64,000 nt of DNA from JBMNEH01 sp050948665 (GCA_050948665.1 JBMNEH010000001.1:2046001-2110000), one strand, 5' to 3'. Positions 16,804-26,712 are shown, counted from the first letter of the stretch. Notes: generated from the sequence alone by a model not told the origin. Numbers and translations are program-made.

Positions 16804-18939
16804 TTATACCTCTTCGATGAGGATGAGCTCGCTCATAAGGGCGGCTGGAATACGCAGGCGCAGCCCGTCATTCATAAGGACATGCCCGCTGACGGTGAAC
16901 ATTTCCCCGCTGTTGTCGAGGGTCACCTTATAGGTCTTTGAGCGGTCAAGGCCTCTCGGAAACACATTGTAAACCTGCCTGTTGGGCGCCGTAAGAGTCG
17001 CCGCATGGATCGCCGCCCTGCTCCTGTCCTCGGAAACGATCTCCGTTGCCGCGTATCCCTCCTCCAGCGCTCTGTATGCCTCAGGGGTATGGTGGTAGAT
17101 TCTGCAGTCCGGAAGGAATTTTCTTATAAACTCCTTATATACCGACACGCTGCGTTTCACGAAATCCATGGCCTCGGAATTGATTTCCGCAGTCGCCGGG
17201 CTGATGACATTGAGAGTCATATGTCCCAGCATGGCGTTGCGCATATTGAGGGCGAGAGAACCGATTTCATGGCTCCCCATGCCGGCGAAGAGGCGGTCGA
17301 CCCTCTCGGGGGGGATGACCATCGTCATGCCGCTTGTAATGGTAACCGAACGGGGGAGCCTCTGCCAGTCGGAAACCCAGGTGTGGTTGAATGCCTTGAT
17401 CATACCCAGGTCAGTGCGTCCGCCGCCGGACGCGCAGTTTTCAAAAATAACCTCCGGGAATCTCTTCTTGAGATTTCCGTACATCCTGTAAACCGCATTG
17501 ATCAGGCGAATGTTCTTGCATTCCCCGATGCCCGTGCCCTTTACATCCCCCACGCAGAAGTAGTCCGGGGCGCCGTTGTGATCAAGCCGGAAGAGATCCA
17601 GCCGATACTCCCTGATTACCCTCGCGATTTCCTCCTCGACCCACTTTGCGGCTTCGGGTATCGTAAGGTCGATAAAACCCGCATTCTTTCCTCCCCGATA
17701 TCGTGTCGGGAACCATTCCGGATGCTCCCGGAAGACCCTTGTATTCTTTCCGACCCGCTCGGGCTCCATCCACATACCGAACTTCATGCCGAGCGACGCG
17801 GCATACTCCCTGAGCTCGCCGATTCCCGCGGGATATCTGTCGGGGTCGGGAATGTTCCCGCCGTTATCGTCATACCATCGCGGTTCCGCTCCGGGAGGGC
17901 ACTGCCATCCGGCGTCGATAATGAAGACCTCGCCCCCCATCTCCTGCATCTGCCGCATAAACGCCTTTGATGTTTCGACGCTCATATCGTGTTCCGGGCC
18001 CATGCCGCAGCCGACGAGCAGAGCATCTCCCCTCGCTTCCGGCCTGTTGAGCAGGGATTTTCTGACGTGGGCGTGCATTTCGTTTACCGCTTCGTCAAGC
18101 CCCCCTGTTATCATGCCGAAAAGCGCCTCGGGGGTTGTGAGCGTCTCGCCGGGCATCAGAACATAAAGGGGCTTGTAACCGGAAAGCTCTATGCGAATCG
18201 AAAGAAGGGTTGAGTCGCCCCCGGCGGAGGCATTGAGATCCAGCGAGAATCGGCATCCCCCCGTCCAGGCGGCCTGCGCGAAGAACATCGTTCCCGTGAT
18301 ATTGTTGCGGATAAACATGGCGGGGTGGCGGAATCTGTCCCTCCCGTATTTGGCCTCAAAGGAATGGGAATCGGGGCTGACCCTGTGCCAGTTGAATTCG
18401 CCCTCCCTTCCCCACCGGTCCCCGTCAAAATAACCCCAGTCATACAGCCCCCCGGGGTCCCCGGTCTTGGCTATCTTTGCCTTCTCCATGCTTTCACAGG
18501 CGCCCGCGATCAGGGAAAGTCGGCTTATGGAAAGAGGCTTGTCGGAATGGTTTGTAAACGCAATATATCTGGAAAGCATCTGCGTCCCGTCGAGTATCGT
18601 GTACACCTTCGCGGTGATCTTGAAGGCGGTGTTTTTCAGGGTGATGATACCCCTGTGTCCGTTTTCCGTTTCTTCATCCCTGAAATCCGCAAAGTTCCAG
18701 GCGTTGTCCACATTTCTCCCGTTGATCTCCAGATTGAAGGAAGAGGGTTCGCGTAATCGGTCACGGTCGATCCCGGTCGGATAGTTTGAAAGAACATTCA
18801 GCGGAAATCCCGCCGTATTATAGCCCGAGGAAACGATCATGTTCTCCGCGAAGGTTTCCTCATATACCAGGAGTTTGCTTCGATAGGAGAATACGGGCTC
18901 CTCCCCCGGCTGATAATAAATATTCGTGTAATTTTTCAT
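16804..18939 (-). CDS. GH36 alpha-galactosidase
   Basis: A 711-residue cytoplasmic glycoside hydrolase releasing alpha-galactose from raffinose-family oligosaccharides or related glycans. Architecture is standard for GH36: N-terminal beta-sandwich (1-300), (beta/alpha)8 barrel (300-620), C-terminal beta domain. Asp453 in FRLDHNG is the predicted nucleophile and Asp524 in WVSDWQRLP the acid/base. Conserved MWMEPERVG (389-397) and CASGGGRTD (502-510) support the family. No signal peptide. It is a single-gene unit with its own promoter at 19027-19055. A second GH36-type enzyme lies at 58467. Confidence 0.9.
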   Translation of the reverse strand: MKNYTNIYYQPGEEPVFSYRSKLLVYEETFAENMIVSSGYNTAGFPLNVLSNYPTGIDRDRLREPSSFNLEINGRNVDNAWNFADFRDEETENGHRGIITLKNTAFKITAKVYTILDGTQMLSRYIAFTNHSDKPLSISRLSLIAGACESMEKAKIAKTGDPGGLYDWGYFDGDRWGREGEFNWHRVSPDSHSFEAKYGRDRFRHPAMFIRNNITGTMFFAQAAWTGGCRFSLDLNASAGGDSTLLSIRIELSGYKPLYVLMPGETLTTPEALFGMITGGLDEAVNEMHAHVRKSLLNRPEARGDALLVGCGMGPEHDMSVETSKAFMRQMQEMGGEVFIIDAGWQCPPGAEPRWYDDNGGNIPDPDRYPAGIGELREYAASLGMKFGMWMEPERVGKNTRVFREHPEWFPTRYRGGKNAGFIDLTIPEAAKWVEEEIARVIREYRLDLFRLDHNGAPDYFCVGDVKGTGIGECKNIRLINAVYRMYGNLKKRFPEVIFENCASGGGRTDLGMIKAFNHTWVSDWQRLPRSVTITSGMTMVIPPERVDRLFAGMGSHEIGSLALNMRNAMLGHMTLNVISPATAEINSEAMDFVKRSVSVYKEFIRKFLPDCRIYHHTPEAYRALEEGYAATEIVSEDRSRAAIHAATLTAPNRQVYNVFPRGLDRSKTYKVTLDNSGEMFTVSGHVLMNDGLRLRIPAALMSELILIEEV

Positions 18940-19026
18940 ATGCTGTCATGCCCCCTTTTTCCGGCCTTTCTTTTTATTTCGCCCCGCGTTGCCCATCCTT
19001 AGCGGCGGTCCCGCCCGGTTTGCAAC

Positions 19027-19055
19027 ATCATATCGAAATCCGCCCTGCCTGTCAA
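19027..19055 (-). promoter_or_regulatory. Promoter of the alpha-galactosidase gene
   Basis: On the minus strand: TTGACA, 17-bp spacer, TATGAT. It lies about 88 bp before the start at 18939. Confidence 0.75.
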
Positions 19056-19685
19056 AGCATTCTGTCCCCACATTTGATCGGGATACAACGCCCCCGCCCG
19101 TCCGTGCTCCGGCATTTTTTCCGCGGACTGACAGAACACGCGCCCGTCAGTGTCGACAAGTACGTTTTCTATCTTGCCTGCGCGCTTTTCTATAATCTGG
19201 ACGTCGATTATCATGAAAGAGGTAAGTGTACCCGCTTCTTTCGCTATATTTTTTGTTTGCAGAGGTTTTCCTTCGCTATTTATAGGCTGCCGACTTCGGA
19301 GGGGCCTTTGGACAGCCCGCAAGACGCCTGTTGGTTTTAATTCGGGCAGCAGAATGTTGTACATACTATTATTTGCAAGATTTATTTGTTCCGCGTAACA
19401 GTTGCGCGCTTCTTTTTTTGCTGTTATCATATCATAAAGTAAAGGAGTTGTAAAAATTAAATTTAGTAAACTCTCTTTTCTCTGAAATTCTCTTTGACCT
19501 CCCCCCCCGCTTTTTCCGGTTCAAAAGTCAGTTAAGATATAATGGTAAAAATAGAAAACCGGAAAACAGTAAAAAAACATATGTGGGGAAGAATAATAAA
19601 GTTGCGTGAAAATAATCTTTTGTTTATTTGTAGCGAAAATATATCGAAAATTGTTCGTTAGCCGGGCATTACAGAGTATATTTGT

Positions 19686-19707
19686 TATAGACTATAAGAC
19701 TATAGAC
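19686..19707 (+). repeat. Three tandem TATAGAC-type units
   Basis: TATAGAC, TATAAGAC, TATAGAC follow one another without gaps. They lie 110 bp before a strong ribosome site and may be an operator or simply an AT-rich tandem repeat. Confidence 0.4.
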
Positions 19708-19823
19708 GGAGATAAGTGAACGGCAGCATGAACATAACCGATGTCAAATGAATCAAAAAACAGGAATAAAAAAACGTATGTTTAAAAACCGATTGTAAAA
19801 TAGAACCCGGACAATGCCATCCC

Positions 19824-19892
19824 TAAGGAGGTGAACTCAAGAGCTTTATAAATCCTGTCAACAAAATAACAGGATTCATCATCTGTGCGCTG
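19824..19892 (+). pseudogene. Possible N-terminal fragment of a TRAP small permease (dctQ)
   Basis: AAGGAGG at 19824 is followed by sequence reading SFINPVNKITGFIICAL (19842-19892), which resembles the usual start of TRAP DctQ proteins, with a conserved INKITG..C segment before the first helix. After this the frame loses hydrophobic character and stops. No ATG is in frame. It suggests a deleted earlier copy of dctQ; assignment is tentative. Confidence 0.3.
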
Positions 19893-20120
19893 AAGCATGA
19901 TCAATTCACAGGACGTCAGGATTACCGGGTGTTAATAGTCTGTTGAAATATTTGTGTCTGTGATCCGCTTTCCTAAATTACCCAATGATACAAAAGTAGG
20001 GATTGGCCACCTTTTTAACCCTTGTTAGCTTGTATCCCTTAGTCGCATTTGGTGCATAAAAGCGCATTATTTGAACGTAATTTCAGCAGCACAAACACCG
20101 AATGTAAGGAGGTACATCAA

Positions 20121-21260
20121 GTGAACTACTCTTTTTTTAAAAAGAATGCACAAAAAGTTAGAGACAGGATGCGTGAAGAGGGTATCGATGTAATGATCCT
20201 TACGCACCAGCAGAAGTATTCCTATGTTGCCGGCACATATCACAATGATTTCAACCTCGGTAACTGTATTTTCCTCTGGGCGGATCAGGAGCCTACACTG
20301 CTCGTGGCACTTGGTGAGCACGGACGTCTTCAGACAGAAGGTTATATTAAAGACCTCCGTGTTTGGGCGCCTGCTTATGCCGGAATTACGCCGCATGGGT
20401 TCTGTGAAACCGCTATCGACATTCTTAATGAACGTGGATATGCAAATAAAACCATTGCCGTTGAAATGCCCTCTATCTCGTATATATTCCTTGACCACCT
20501 CAAGCGTAATCTTCCTGAGGCAACGATTATTGATGGCGAGGACATGATCAATCATGTCATGATGCTCAAGGACGAAGAGGAACTTGAGTTAATTCGCCGT
20601 GCATGTGCTATCGCAGATGCCGGCACGCGGCAAATTATCGAAAATGCCCGGGTGGGCGTAACGGAAGCTGAACTCATGGGCTATGCCGAAAAAGAAATGC
20701 GCCGTTTGGGAGCCGCTTATTATTATACCCCCAACCAGTGTCTCTTTACCAGCGCGCGTGGCGGTGGTGACCATATCCCGACCGACAAGATCCTCGTACC
20801 TGGCGATCGTATCTACTATGATCTTCACCCCGTTTGGCATGAATACCGCACGGATAGTTTCCGCACACTTGCGTTTGGTAAACAATCGAAATCATTCATG
20901 AAGATGGTGGAGTTCATGGTTCCTGTCATTGGGCAGTTGAATAAGATGATGGTTCCAGGTGCATCAACCACCGAGATAGAAAAATGGTACCTTTCCACAC
21001 TCAAGTCGGGTGGTTATCCTGATTACGGTTCTGTGCCACTCGGACATGGTATCGGCACAGGCCATTTGCCGCCGACGTTCTACCATACCGATGACTATGC
21101 CCTTGAAGAAAATGTTATGGTTGTTCCGTGTGCGCACATTTACGATTTGGTCAGTCCTGATGGCGGTGTGTTTGCACTCGAATATGTGGTCTGTGTCAAG
21201 AAAGGTGGCGCGGAGGTCTTTACCAAGTACCCGCTCGATTTAATCACAATCGATTGTTAA
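20121..21260 (+). CDS. M24 family (creatinase / Xaa-Pro peptidase-like) protein
   Basis: A 379-residue pita-bread-fold enzyme. Residues 1-145 are the creatinase N-terminal domain, 155-379 the catalytic domain. Of the five usual metal ligands, Asp234 (YYDLHP), Asp245 (YRTDSF), His309 (LGHGIGTG) and Glu354 (FALEYVV) are visible, but the Glu normally found in the IEPG segment is missing (VVPCAHIYD at 335-342). Creatinase itself needs no metal, so a C-N hydrolase acting on a small molecule is as likely as a peptidase. GTG at 20121 is chosen: AAGGAGG lies 8 nt upstream. First gene of the TRAP cluster, 28 bp before dctQ. Confidence 0.8.
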   Translation: MNYSFFKKNAQKVRDRMREEGIDVMILTHQQKYSYVAGTYHNDFNLGNCIFLWADQEPTLLVALGEHGRLQTEGYIKDLRVWAPAYAGITPHGFCETAIDILNERGYANKTIAVEMPSISYIFLDHLKRNLPEATIIDGEDMINHVMMLKDEEELELIRRACAIADAGTRQIIENARVGVTEAELMGYAEKEMRRLGAAYYYTPNQCLFTSARGGGDHIPTDKILVPGDRIYYDLHPVWHEYRTDSFRTLAFGKQSKSFMKMVEFMVPVIGQLNKMMVPGASTTEIEKWYLSTLKSGGYPDYGSVPLGHGIGTGHLPPTFYHTDDYALEENVMVVPCAHIYDLVSPDGGVFALEYVVCVKKGGAEVFTKYPLDLITIDC

Positions 21261-21288
21261 ATATATTTAAAGGAGGGAAAGCATAGCT

Positions 21289-21843
21289 ATGATTGAGCGC
21301 ATTGAAGAAAAGCTGCGGAAAATCTTTTGTAATATTTCGGGATTCTTCCTTGCGGCAATTCTGTTTTTCGTCATTCTGGCAGTGTTGGATCGCACGGTTC
21401 TAAAGATTGGTTTTTTCTGGACAGAGGAATTGGCTCGTACATGCAACATTTGGTTCTCGATGTTCACACCTGCTATCATGATTTCCGAAGGTACGCAGTT
21501 TGCTCTTGATTACTTCAAGGACAAGTGGCTAAAAGGCAAAGCGCACAGGATTTGGAGTATTGTATTATCCGTTCTGATGCTTGTCGCATCGATCCTGTTG
21601 GTCGTCCATGGTATCGAGTATATGTACGCAATGCGCAGGCAGCTGATGCCCACGATCGGCGCTCCTATCGCTCTTATGTACATGGCGCTCCCATTCGGAA
21701 TGAGTTGTGTTTCCTTGATGCTTATCATTTATATCATTCGGGAAATCAAGAATCTCGTTGTTTCTTTCCGGACAGGAGATAAATTGAAAGAAGGCGCGGC
21801 AGGTATATTTGGGGACTTCAAGAACGCGCAGAAGGGAGAATAG
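21289..21843 (+). CDS. dctQ: TRAP transporter small permease (DctQ)
   Basis: A 184-residue membrane protein with four predicted helices (about 16-36, 52-70, 85-107, 125-150), the standard topology of the TRAP small subunit, which forms the membrane complex with DctM. The conserved WTEELAR motif follows helix 1. Sits between two M24 genes, with a 2-bp gap to the next, so all are likely translated from one message. Confidence 0.9.
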   Translation: MIERIEEKLRKIFCNISGFFLAAILFFVILAVLDRTVLKIGFFWTEELARTCNIWFSMFTPAIMISEGTQFALDYFKDKWLKGKAHRIWSIVLSVLMLVASILLVVHGIEYMYAMRRQLMPTIGAPIALMYMALPFGMSCVSLMLIIYIIREIKNLVVSFRTGDKLKEGAAGIFGDFKNAQKGE

Positions 21844-21845
21844 GC

Positions 21846-22970
21846 ATGAATTTTGAAGCCAGAGTTACAGTACTCCAAAAGAAACTTGTTGAGAAAGGTC
21901 TCGACGCATGCTTCCTTACTCGTCGTTTTGCGATCGGGTACTATACCGGCGCGTTTACGCCTTGGAGTAGCGCGTTATTTATTCCTGCGAACGGACAGGC
22001 GCAAATCATCACGTTTATTGTCGATGTGGCGCGTGTGCAGGCGCAATCGTATTATACTCCGGTTAGCGGCTGGGCGGTAAAGCCTTTTGACAGAGTCACC
22101 GAAGTTATCCGCGAAAACAAGTTGGAAAAGGGTGCGATCGGTTTCGAGATCGGCACTTCGATCGATCCCGGCTCGCTGACCGCATCTGAGTATCTGGCAG
22201 TTGTAAATGCGTTCCCCGCTATGCGTATTGAGAACATCCTCGATGAGGTCAACACACAGCAGCTTATCAAAACGCCCGAAGAAGTCGAGTTGCTCAAGCG
22301 CGCCGCAGAATCCGTCGATCTCGGTATGCAATATGCATATGAAAATATGTGCATCGGCATGACGGAAACAGAGCTTGCCGGTTGGGCGGAGCTCGGCATG
22401 CGTAAAGCGGGGCACATGTTCAACTGGTGTGTTACCGGAACTGAAATCGGTGCAGGTGAAAACCAATGCAGACCATTCTGCTTCACCTCGATCCCCGGAC
22501 ATAAACGTATACAGTACGGTGAAATCGTTACGATCGATATCCATTCGATGTACGATCTCTATATTTCCGATCTTGCGCTCAATGCGATAATCGGCAAGCC
22601 AACGCCGGCACAACGCAAGCTTGCCGACGATTGGCAGCGTCTCGCCGAGTATATCATGGCTGTCATCAAGCCTGGCGCGATCTGCGATCAGTTGTTCAAA
22701 ATGATCTATCAAAAGGCAACTGAGATGGGTGTCGAAAAGTTGATTGTACCGTCGTTCTCCCACGGTCTTGGTATGGATGCCCGTATTCCGCCGGCCATCG
22801 GCCCAGGTAATCCGTTTGAGCTGCAGGAGGATATGGCAATTGAGTTGATCTTGCAGATGACAGTACCCGGCGTCGGTGGTATGCGCCTTGAGTATCCGGT
22901 CATGATCGGTTCAAACGGCTCCGAACCGTTGAGCAAGATGCCGCTTGATCTCTATATCAAGGACTTTTGA
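21846..22970 (+). CDS. M24 family (creatinase / Xaa-Pro peptidase-like) protein, second copy
   Basis: A 374-residue relative of the gene at 20121, with the same two-domain layout. Here all five ligand positions look filled: Asp231 (VTIDIH), Asp242 (YISDLA), His306 (FSHGLGMD), Glu333 (MAIELIL) and Glu349 (MRLEYPV). It is therefore a better candidate for a metal-dependent hydrolase of a dipeptide or amide. Placed directly between dctQ and dctM, which argues that its substrate is what the transporter brings in. Which amide is cut is unknown. Confidence 0.82.
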   Translation: MNFEARVTVLQKKLVEKGLDACFLTRRFAIGYYTGAFTPWSSALFIPANGQAQIITFIVDVARVQAQSYYTPVSGWAVKPFDRVTEVIRENKLEKGAIGFEIGTSIDPGSLTASEYLAVVNAFPAMRIENILDEVNTQQLIKTPEEVELLKRAAESVDLGMQYAYENMCIGMTETELAGWAELGMRKAGHMFNWCVTGTEIGAGENQCRPFCFTSIPGHKRIQYGEIVTIDIHSMYDLYISDLALNAIIGKPTPAQRKLADDWQRLAEYIMAVIKPGAICDQLFKMIYQKATEMGVEKLIVPSFSHGLGMDARIPPAIGPGNPFELQEDMAIELILQMTVPGVGGMRLEYPVMIGSNGSEPLSKMPLDLYIKDF

Positions 22971-22986
22971 GTAGGGGGGTAATTCT

Positions 22987-24273
22987 ATGGGACTTTTATT
23001 CTGTGTTATTGCGCTGTTGGTACTGCTGTTTGTCGGCATGCCGATCGGCTTTTCACTATTGATAGCGACCCTTGCCTATGTCATCGGATTTTCGTCGCAG
23101 CCCGTAATGGTCGTTTGCAAGCAAATCATTGCGGGCGCAAACTCGTTTACGATTCTGGCGCTTCCAGCGTTTCTCCTGCTTGGTAACCTGCTTGGTCGAA
23201 GCGGCCTGACTAACCGCATCGTGGATATGGCCAAGGGATTTGTCGGTCACATGAAGGGCGCACTTGCGCAGGTCAATAACGTAACGAATATGATCCTAGC
23301 CTGCGTGCAGGGCGTTGCAACGTCCAGTACAGCTGCTGTCGGTAGTATTCTGATCCCCGCGATGACGGATGAGGGGTACAGCCCCGCCTACTCTGCTGCT
23401 TTGACAGCGGCGGCAGCAACGGTCGGTCCGATCATTCCGCCCAGCATTACTTTCGTCGTTCTTGGCGTTGCAGCGGAACTCTCGATCGGTCGTCTGTTCA
23501 TGGCAGGTGTTATCCCCGGCATTCTGATGGTCGTTTTCTTGATGGTTTACGTGGCATGGAAGGCCCGCCGCGGTCCTGAATACGCTGGAAAATCCGAGCC
23601 GTTTTCGATGAAAAAAATGGTGTGGGGTGTCAAGCGCGGCGGTCTTGCCATGATTATCCCCGTCATTATTCTTGGCGGCATTCTATCCGGTATTTTTACC
23701 GCGACCGAAGCGGGCGCTTTTGCGGTGCTTGCTGCCGTCATTCTCGCTCTCTTTGTTTACCGCAGCATGAAAATCAAAGATCTGTGGACCTCACTTAAAG
23801 AGACCTGTGCAACACTCGGAAATTTCGGTATCGTGTTTGCGGGTGCGGGCGCATTCGGTTGGATGTTGGCGCGTGAAGGCGCGGCCAATCTGCTTGCCAA
23901 TGCTGTCCTCGGTTTGACCAGCAACGGTTTTGTTGTTATGTTGCTCATGAACGTCATCATGCTGATAGCAGGATGCTTCATGGATACGATTACGAACGTT
24001 GTCCTCTTCACCCCGATCTTCTACCCTATCGCGTTAGCCTATGGATACGACCCGATCCACTTTGGCGCGATCATGGTCATCAACCTTACCTATGGTACGA
24101 TCACGCCGCCACTGGGCACATCGATGTTTATGGCGTGCGGTATTGCAAGGGTTTCCATGGATAAGTTCGTCAAGGAAGTGTTGCCGATGTACATTCCCCT
24201 GATGATCATCCTCTTGCTCGTCATACTGATCCCCGAACTTTCCACCTGGTTACCGAGCATTGTCATGGAATAA
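22987..24273 (+). CDS. dctM: TRAP transporter large permease (DctM)
   Basis: A 428-residue protein with about twelve hydrophobic segments, the sodium-driven transport subunit of a TRAP system. Family marks: FVGMPIGFSLL near the start, GSILIPAM, GPIIPPSI near residue 155 and a matching TPPLGTSMF near 375 in the two inverted halves. Forms the import complex with the DctQ and DctP encoded here. Confidence 0.93.
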   Translation: MGLLFCVIALLVLLFVGMPIGFSLLIATLAYVIGFSSQPVMVVCKQIIAGANSFTILALPAFLLLGNLLGRSGLTNRIVDMAKGFVGHMKGALAQVNNVTNMILACVQGVATSSTAAVGSILIPAMTDEGYSPAYSAALTAAAATVGPIIPPSITFVVLGVAAELSIGRLFMAGVIPGILMVVFLMVYVAWKARRGPEYAGKSEPFSMKKMVWGVKRGGLAMIIPVIILGGILSGIFTATEAGAFAVLAAVILALFVYRSMKIKDLWTSLKETCATLGNFGIVFAGAGAFGWMLAREGAANLLANAVLGLTSNGFVVMLLMNVIMLIAGCFMDTITNVVLFTPIFYPIALAYGYDPIHFGAIMVINLTYGTITPPLGTSMFMACGIARVSMDKFVKEVLPMYIPLMIILLLVILIPELSTWLPSIVME

Positions 24274-24347
24274 GTCATTGTAATTTGCATTCGAATGGAT
24301 GCAAAAACAGAGCCCTTCTTCATAAATACAAAAAAGGAGAAAGAAAG

Positions 24348-25451
24348 ATGTTGAAAAAGATCCTCACAATCCTGTTTGTGGCATTGCTGTTGATTTCTAC
24401 AGTAGGTTGCAGTAAAGCTTCCACACCCGAGGTCACAGCAATAGGAGTCAGCGTTGCAATCGTTGATGATGAAGATAAGATCAGCGAGCCCATTGAAATG
24501 AATCTGGCTACCTGCTGGGCTGCCCCGCAATTCATGTGTAATCTCCCTGTTACCTACATCAAAGAGCGCGCGGCGGCTCTGTCCGACGGCAAAATACGCG
24601 TGATCGAACATTTCGGTACCATCGGCGCGGAACGCGAGTTGATTGAAGGTGTCCAGATCAGCTCGATAGAAGGCGCTGTCGTTACAACCGGGCCACTCGG
24701 TAGCTTCATCCCCCTTGCGGAACTCTTCATGATTCCGTATCTGTTCAATGATTGGGGGCATGCTTATGCGGCGGTTGACGGCGCTCTTGGTGACCGTCTT
24801 GACGAACTTGCGGCTGAGCAGAATATGCATATCCTCGGCTGGTACAGCTGCGGTACCCGCAACATTGTTGGCCTTGGCGATCCTGTGATTACCCCCGATG
24901 ATTTAAAAGGTAAGAAGATACGCATCATGGAAAGTAGATTCCTTGCGGAAGCTTATTCGTACTATGGAGCGATTGCCACGCCGATGTCCTTCGCGGAGTG
25001 CTTCCAGGCACTGCAGCAGGGCGCGATTGATGGTGAGCAAACAACGCTGTCTGTTATCGGTGCCGGCTATGGCGATGTTGTTGATTGGGCAACCGAGGTT
25101 AACGAAATCTACCAGCTCGTTCCGATCATGGTAAACCTCGATTGGTGGAATTCTCTGCCGCAAGAAGCCCGCAATATTATAGAGCAGGCAGTGGTCGAAT
25201 CGGAAGCCGCGCAGCGCCAGTATGCTTTCAAGTATATGCCTGATGAGGCACAGAAGTGGGTTGATGCAGGTCTTGCGTTCAATGTAGCCGATCGTGAAGC
25301 CTTTAAGACCAAGGCTTTGGAAATCTATCCGCAATTCGAAGAAATGCTCGGCGATACCGAAGGCTGGATGGATTGGGTCATCGCTCTGGGAGAAGCTTAT
25401 CCGTTCACCTTCCCTGGCGATGCGGTCGGCATAGAGATCTCTTGGGGTTAA
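24348..25451 (+). CDS. dctP: TRAP transporter substrate-binding lipoprotein (DctP)
   Basis: A 367-residue extracellular solute receptor. MLKKILTILFVALLLISTVGC is a lipoprotein signal with lipobox ending at Cys21, as expected in a Gram-positive. The mature part shows DctP features: FGTIGAERELIEGVQ, DLKGKKIRIMES, and the FAECFQALQQGAIDG segment near the substrate-binding Arg. The conserved Arg in KIRIME suggests a carboxylate ligand. The ATG at 24348 is preferred (AAAAAGGAG upstream). Likely ligand is an organic acid, probably linked to glycerate or an N-acyl/peptidyl acid, given neighbours. Confidence 0.92.
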   Translation: MLKKILTILFVALLLISTVGCSKASTPEVTAIGVSVAIVDDEDKISEPIEMNLATCWAAPQFMCNLPVTYIKERAAALSDGKIRVIEHFGTIGAERELIEGVQISSIEGAVVTTGPLGSFIPLAELFMIPYLFNDWGHAYAAVDGALGDRLDELAAEQNMHILGWYSCGTRNIVGLGDPVITPDDLKGKKIRIMESRFLAEAYSYYGAIATPMSFAECFQALQQGAIDGEQTTLSVIGAGYGDVVDWATEVNEIYQLVPIMVNLDWWNSLPQEARNIIEQAVVESEAAQRQYAFKYMPDEAQKWVDAGLAFNVADREAFKTKALEIYPQFEEMLGDTEGWMDWVIALGEAYPFTFPGDAVGIEISWG

Positions 25452-25554
25452 TGGATTTTCTTATAATGTGATAACCTCCTAATCAGATGCGGTGATGCTG
25501 GAGCACTTCGGCTCACCGCGTCTCCATCTTGCAGAAGAAGGATGAAATTGTATA

Positions 25555-26712
25555 ATGGAATTATCCAAACAACTGGCGGAAAAGATTGTCAGGGAAGTGA
25601 ACACCGTCATTTCACAGAAGATAAACTTAATGGATAAAACGGGTTTGATCATCGCGTCATCCGATCCTATGCGTATCGGTACATTCCATGAGGGTGCTTA
25701 CGAAATCATTACACAAAATCTTGCGGAATTAAGAATTAATACGGATGAAGAATACAGCGGCGCTGTTCGTGGACTAAATTATCCCATTGTACTTGACGGC
25801 AAGGTTCTTGGCGTGTTGGGTATTACCGGTGAATCGGCAGAAATCGAGAGTACGGCTCGTATTATCCAAAGAATGACAAGTCTGTTATTGTCCGAAGCAT
25901 ATTATATGGAACAACAGTTGTTCGGTGAAAGCATCCGAAACCGCTATCTCGATGAATGGCTTTACGGCGAAAAGAAAAATATCACGGATGCTTTTATAGA
26001 ACGAGGTCAACTGCTGAATATTGACATACAGATTCCCCGTCGTGTATTGGCCTGCTGCGCATACATGGTGGATGGTAACAGGGACGAGAGAACAATACGC
26101 CTACTGGAAACCGCAGAAAGCAGAATAAAACAATATATTTCTCTGGAAGATAGGAATAATTTGTTTTTGAAAACGGCAACAACGCTGATTTGTCTGGTTA
26201 CACATGAAACAGATGAGGCGCTTCTCAAATTCGCGCGGAGCTTGCAGCAGCAAGTGGAGACAATGCATCCGGAATTGCGACTGGCTGTAGGCATTGACGA
26301 CATGGTAAGATCAGTGGGAGACATGCATCTGAACTGTGTCCGCGCGAATCGTGCGCTCGCCGCCTGTATGAGAACACGGAAATGGACAATCAGAAAATAT
26401 AGTGATTTAAACATGGAGGTTTTCTCTGACGAAGTTGACAAGCTTACAAAGATGGATTATATAAGGCGTGTACTAAGAGGCTACTCGGATCAGGAGATTT
26501 CAGAAATTTTGGCAATGCTCGAGGTTCTCTATGACAATGAGGGGTCGATTCAGAAAACAGCAGATCATCTTTTTATTCATAAAAACACATTACAATATAA
26601 ACTCAAGCGGATAGCAGAGACGACAGGTTATGATCCGCGCTCAATTCGCCATTCTTCGTTATACTATATTGCTATTTATTTTTTTCGAGAAGTAAGGGAT
26701 TTAATGCAATAA
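25555..26712 (+). CDS. CdaR-type sugar diacid regulator
   Basis: A 385-residue transcription regulator. Residues 1-130 match the diacid-recognition domain, seen as the start of CdaR/SdaR proteins (LAEKIVREV and NLMDKTGLIIASSDP). The middle is a GGDEF-like fold as in PucR relatives. The C-terminus (about 320-370) has a PucR-type helix-turn-helix: NEGSIQKTADHLFIHKNTLQ. CdaR activates glucarate, galactarate and glycerate genes in E. coli. Its place between dctP and glycerate kinase suggests a glycerate or sugar-diacid signal. Confidence 0.88.
   Translation: MELSKQLAEKIVREVNTVISQKINLMDKTGLIIASSDPMRIGTFHEGAYEIITQNLAELRINTDEEYSGAVRGLNYPIVLDGKVLGVLGITGESAEIESTARIIQRMTSLLLSEAYYMEQQLFGESIRNRYLDEWLYGEKKNITDAFIERGQLLNIDIQIPRRVLACCAYMVDGNRDERTIRLLETAESRIKQYISLEDRNNLFLKTATTLICLVTHETDEALLKFARSLQQQVETMHPELRLAVGIDDMVRSVGDMHLNCVRANRALAACMRTRKWTIRKYSDLNMEVFSDEVDKLTKMDYIRRVLRGYSDQEISEILAMLEVLYDNEGSIQKTADHLFIHKNTLQYKLKRIAETTGYDPRSIRHSSLYYIAIYFFREVRDLMQ

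Larger units (their letters stand above)
18940..20120. other. 1.2-kb intergenic region at the left edge of the TRAP cluster
   Basis: Contains the alpha-galactosidase promoter, then from about 19430 an AT-rich stretch with no intact gene. Notable items are three tandem TATAGAC-like units (19686-19707) and a possible dctQ start fragment (19824-19892), both listed separately. A TATAAT at 19538-19543 has no good -35. Confidence 0.5.

Noticed and set aside
18999..19430. 143-residue minus-strand frame upstream of the alpha-galactosidase
   Set aside because: No family resemblance, contains the alpha-galactosidase promoter within it, and no good ribosome site.
19851..19876. Hairpin AATCCTGT/ACAGGATT as a terminator
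   Set aside because: No T-run follows, and it lies within the possible dctQ fragment.
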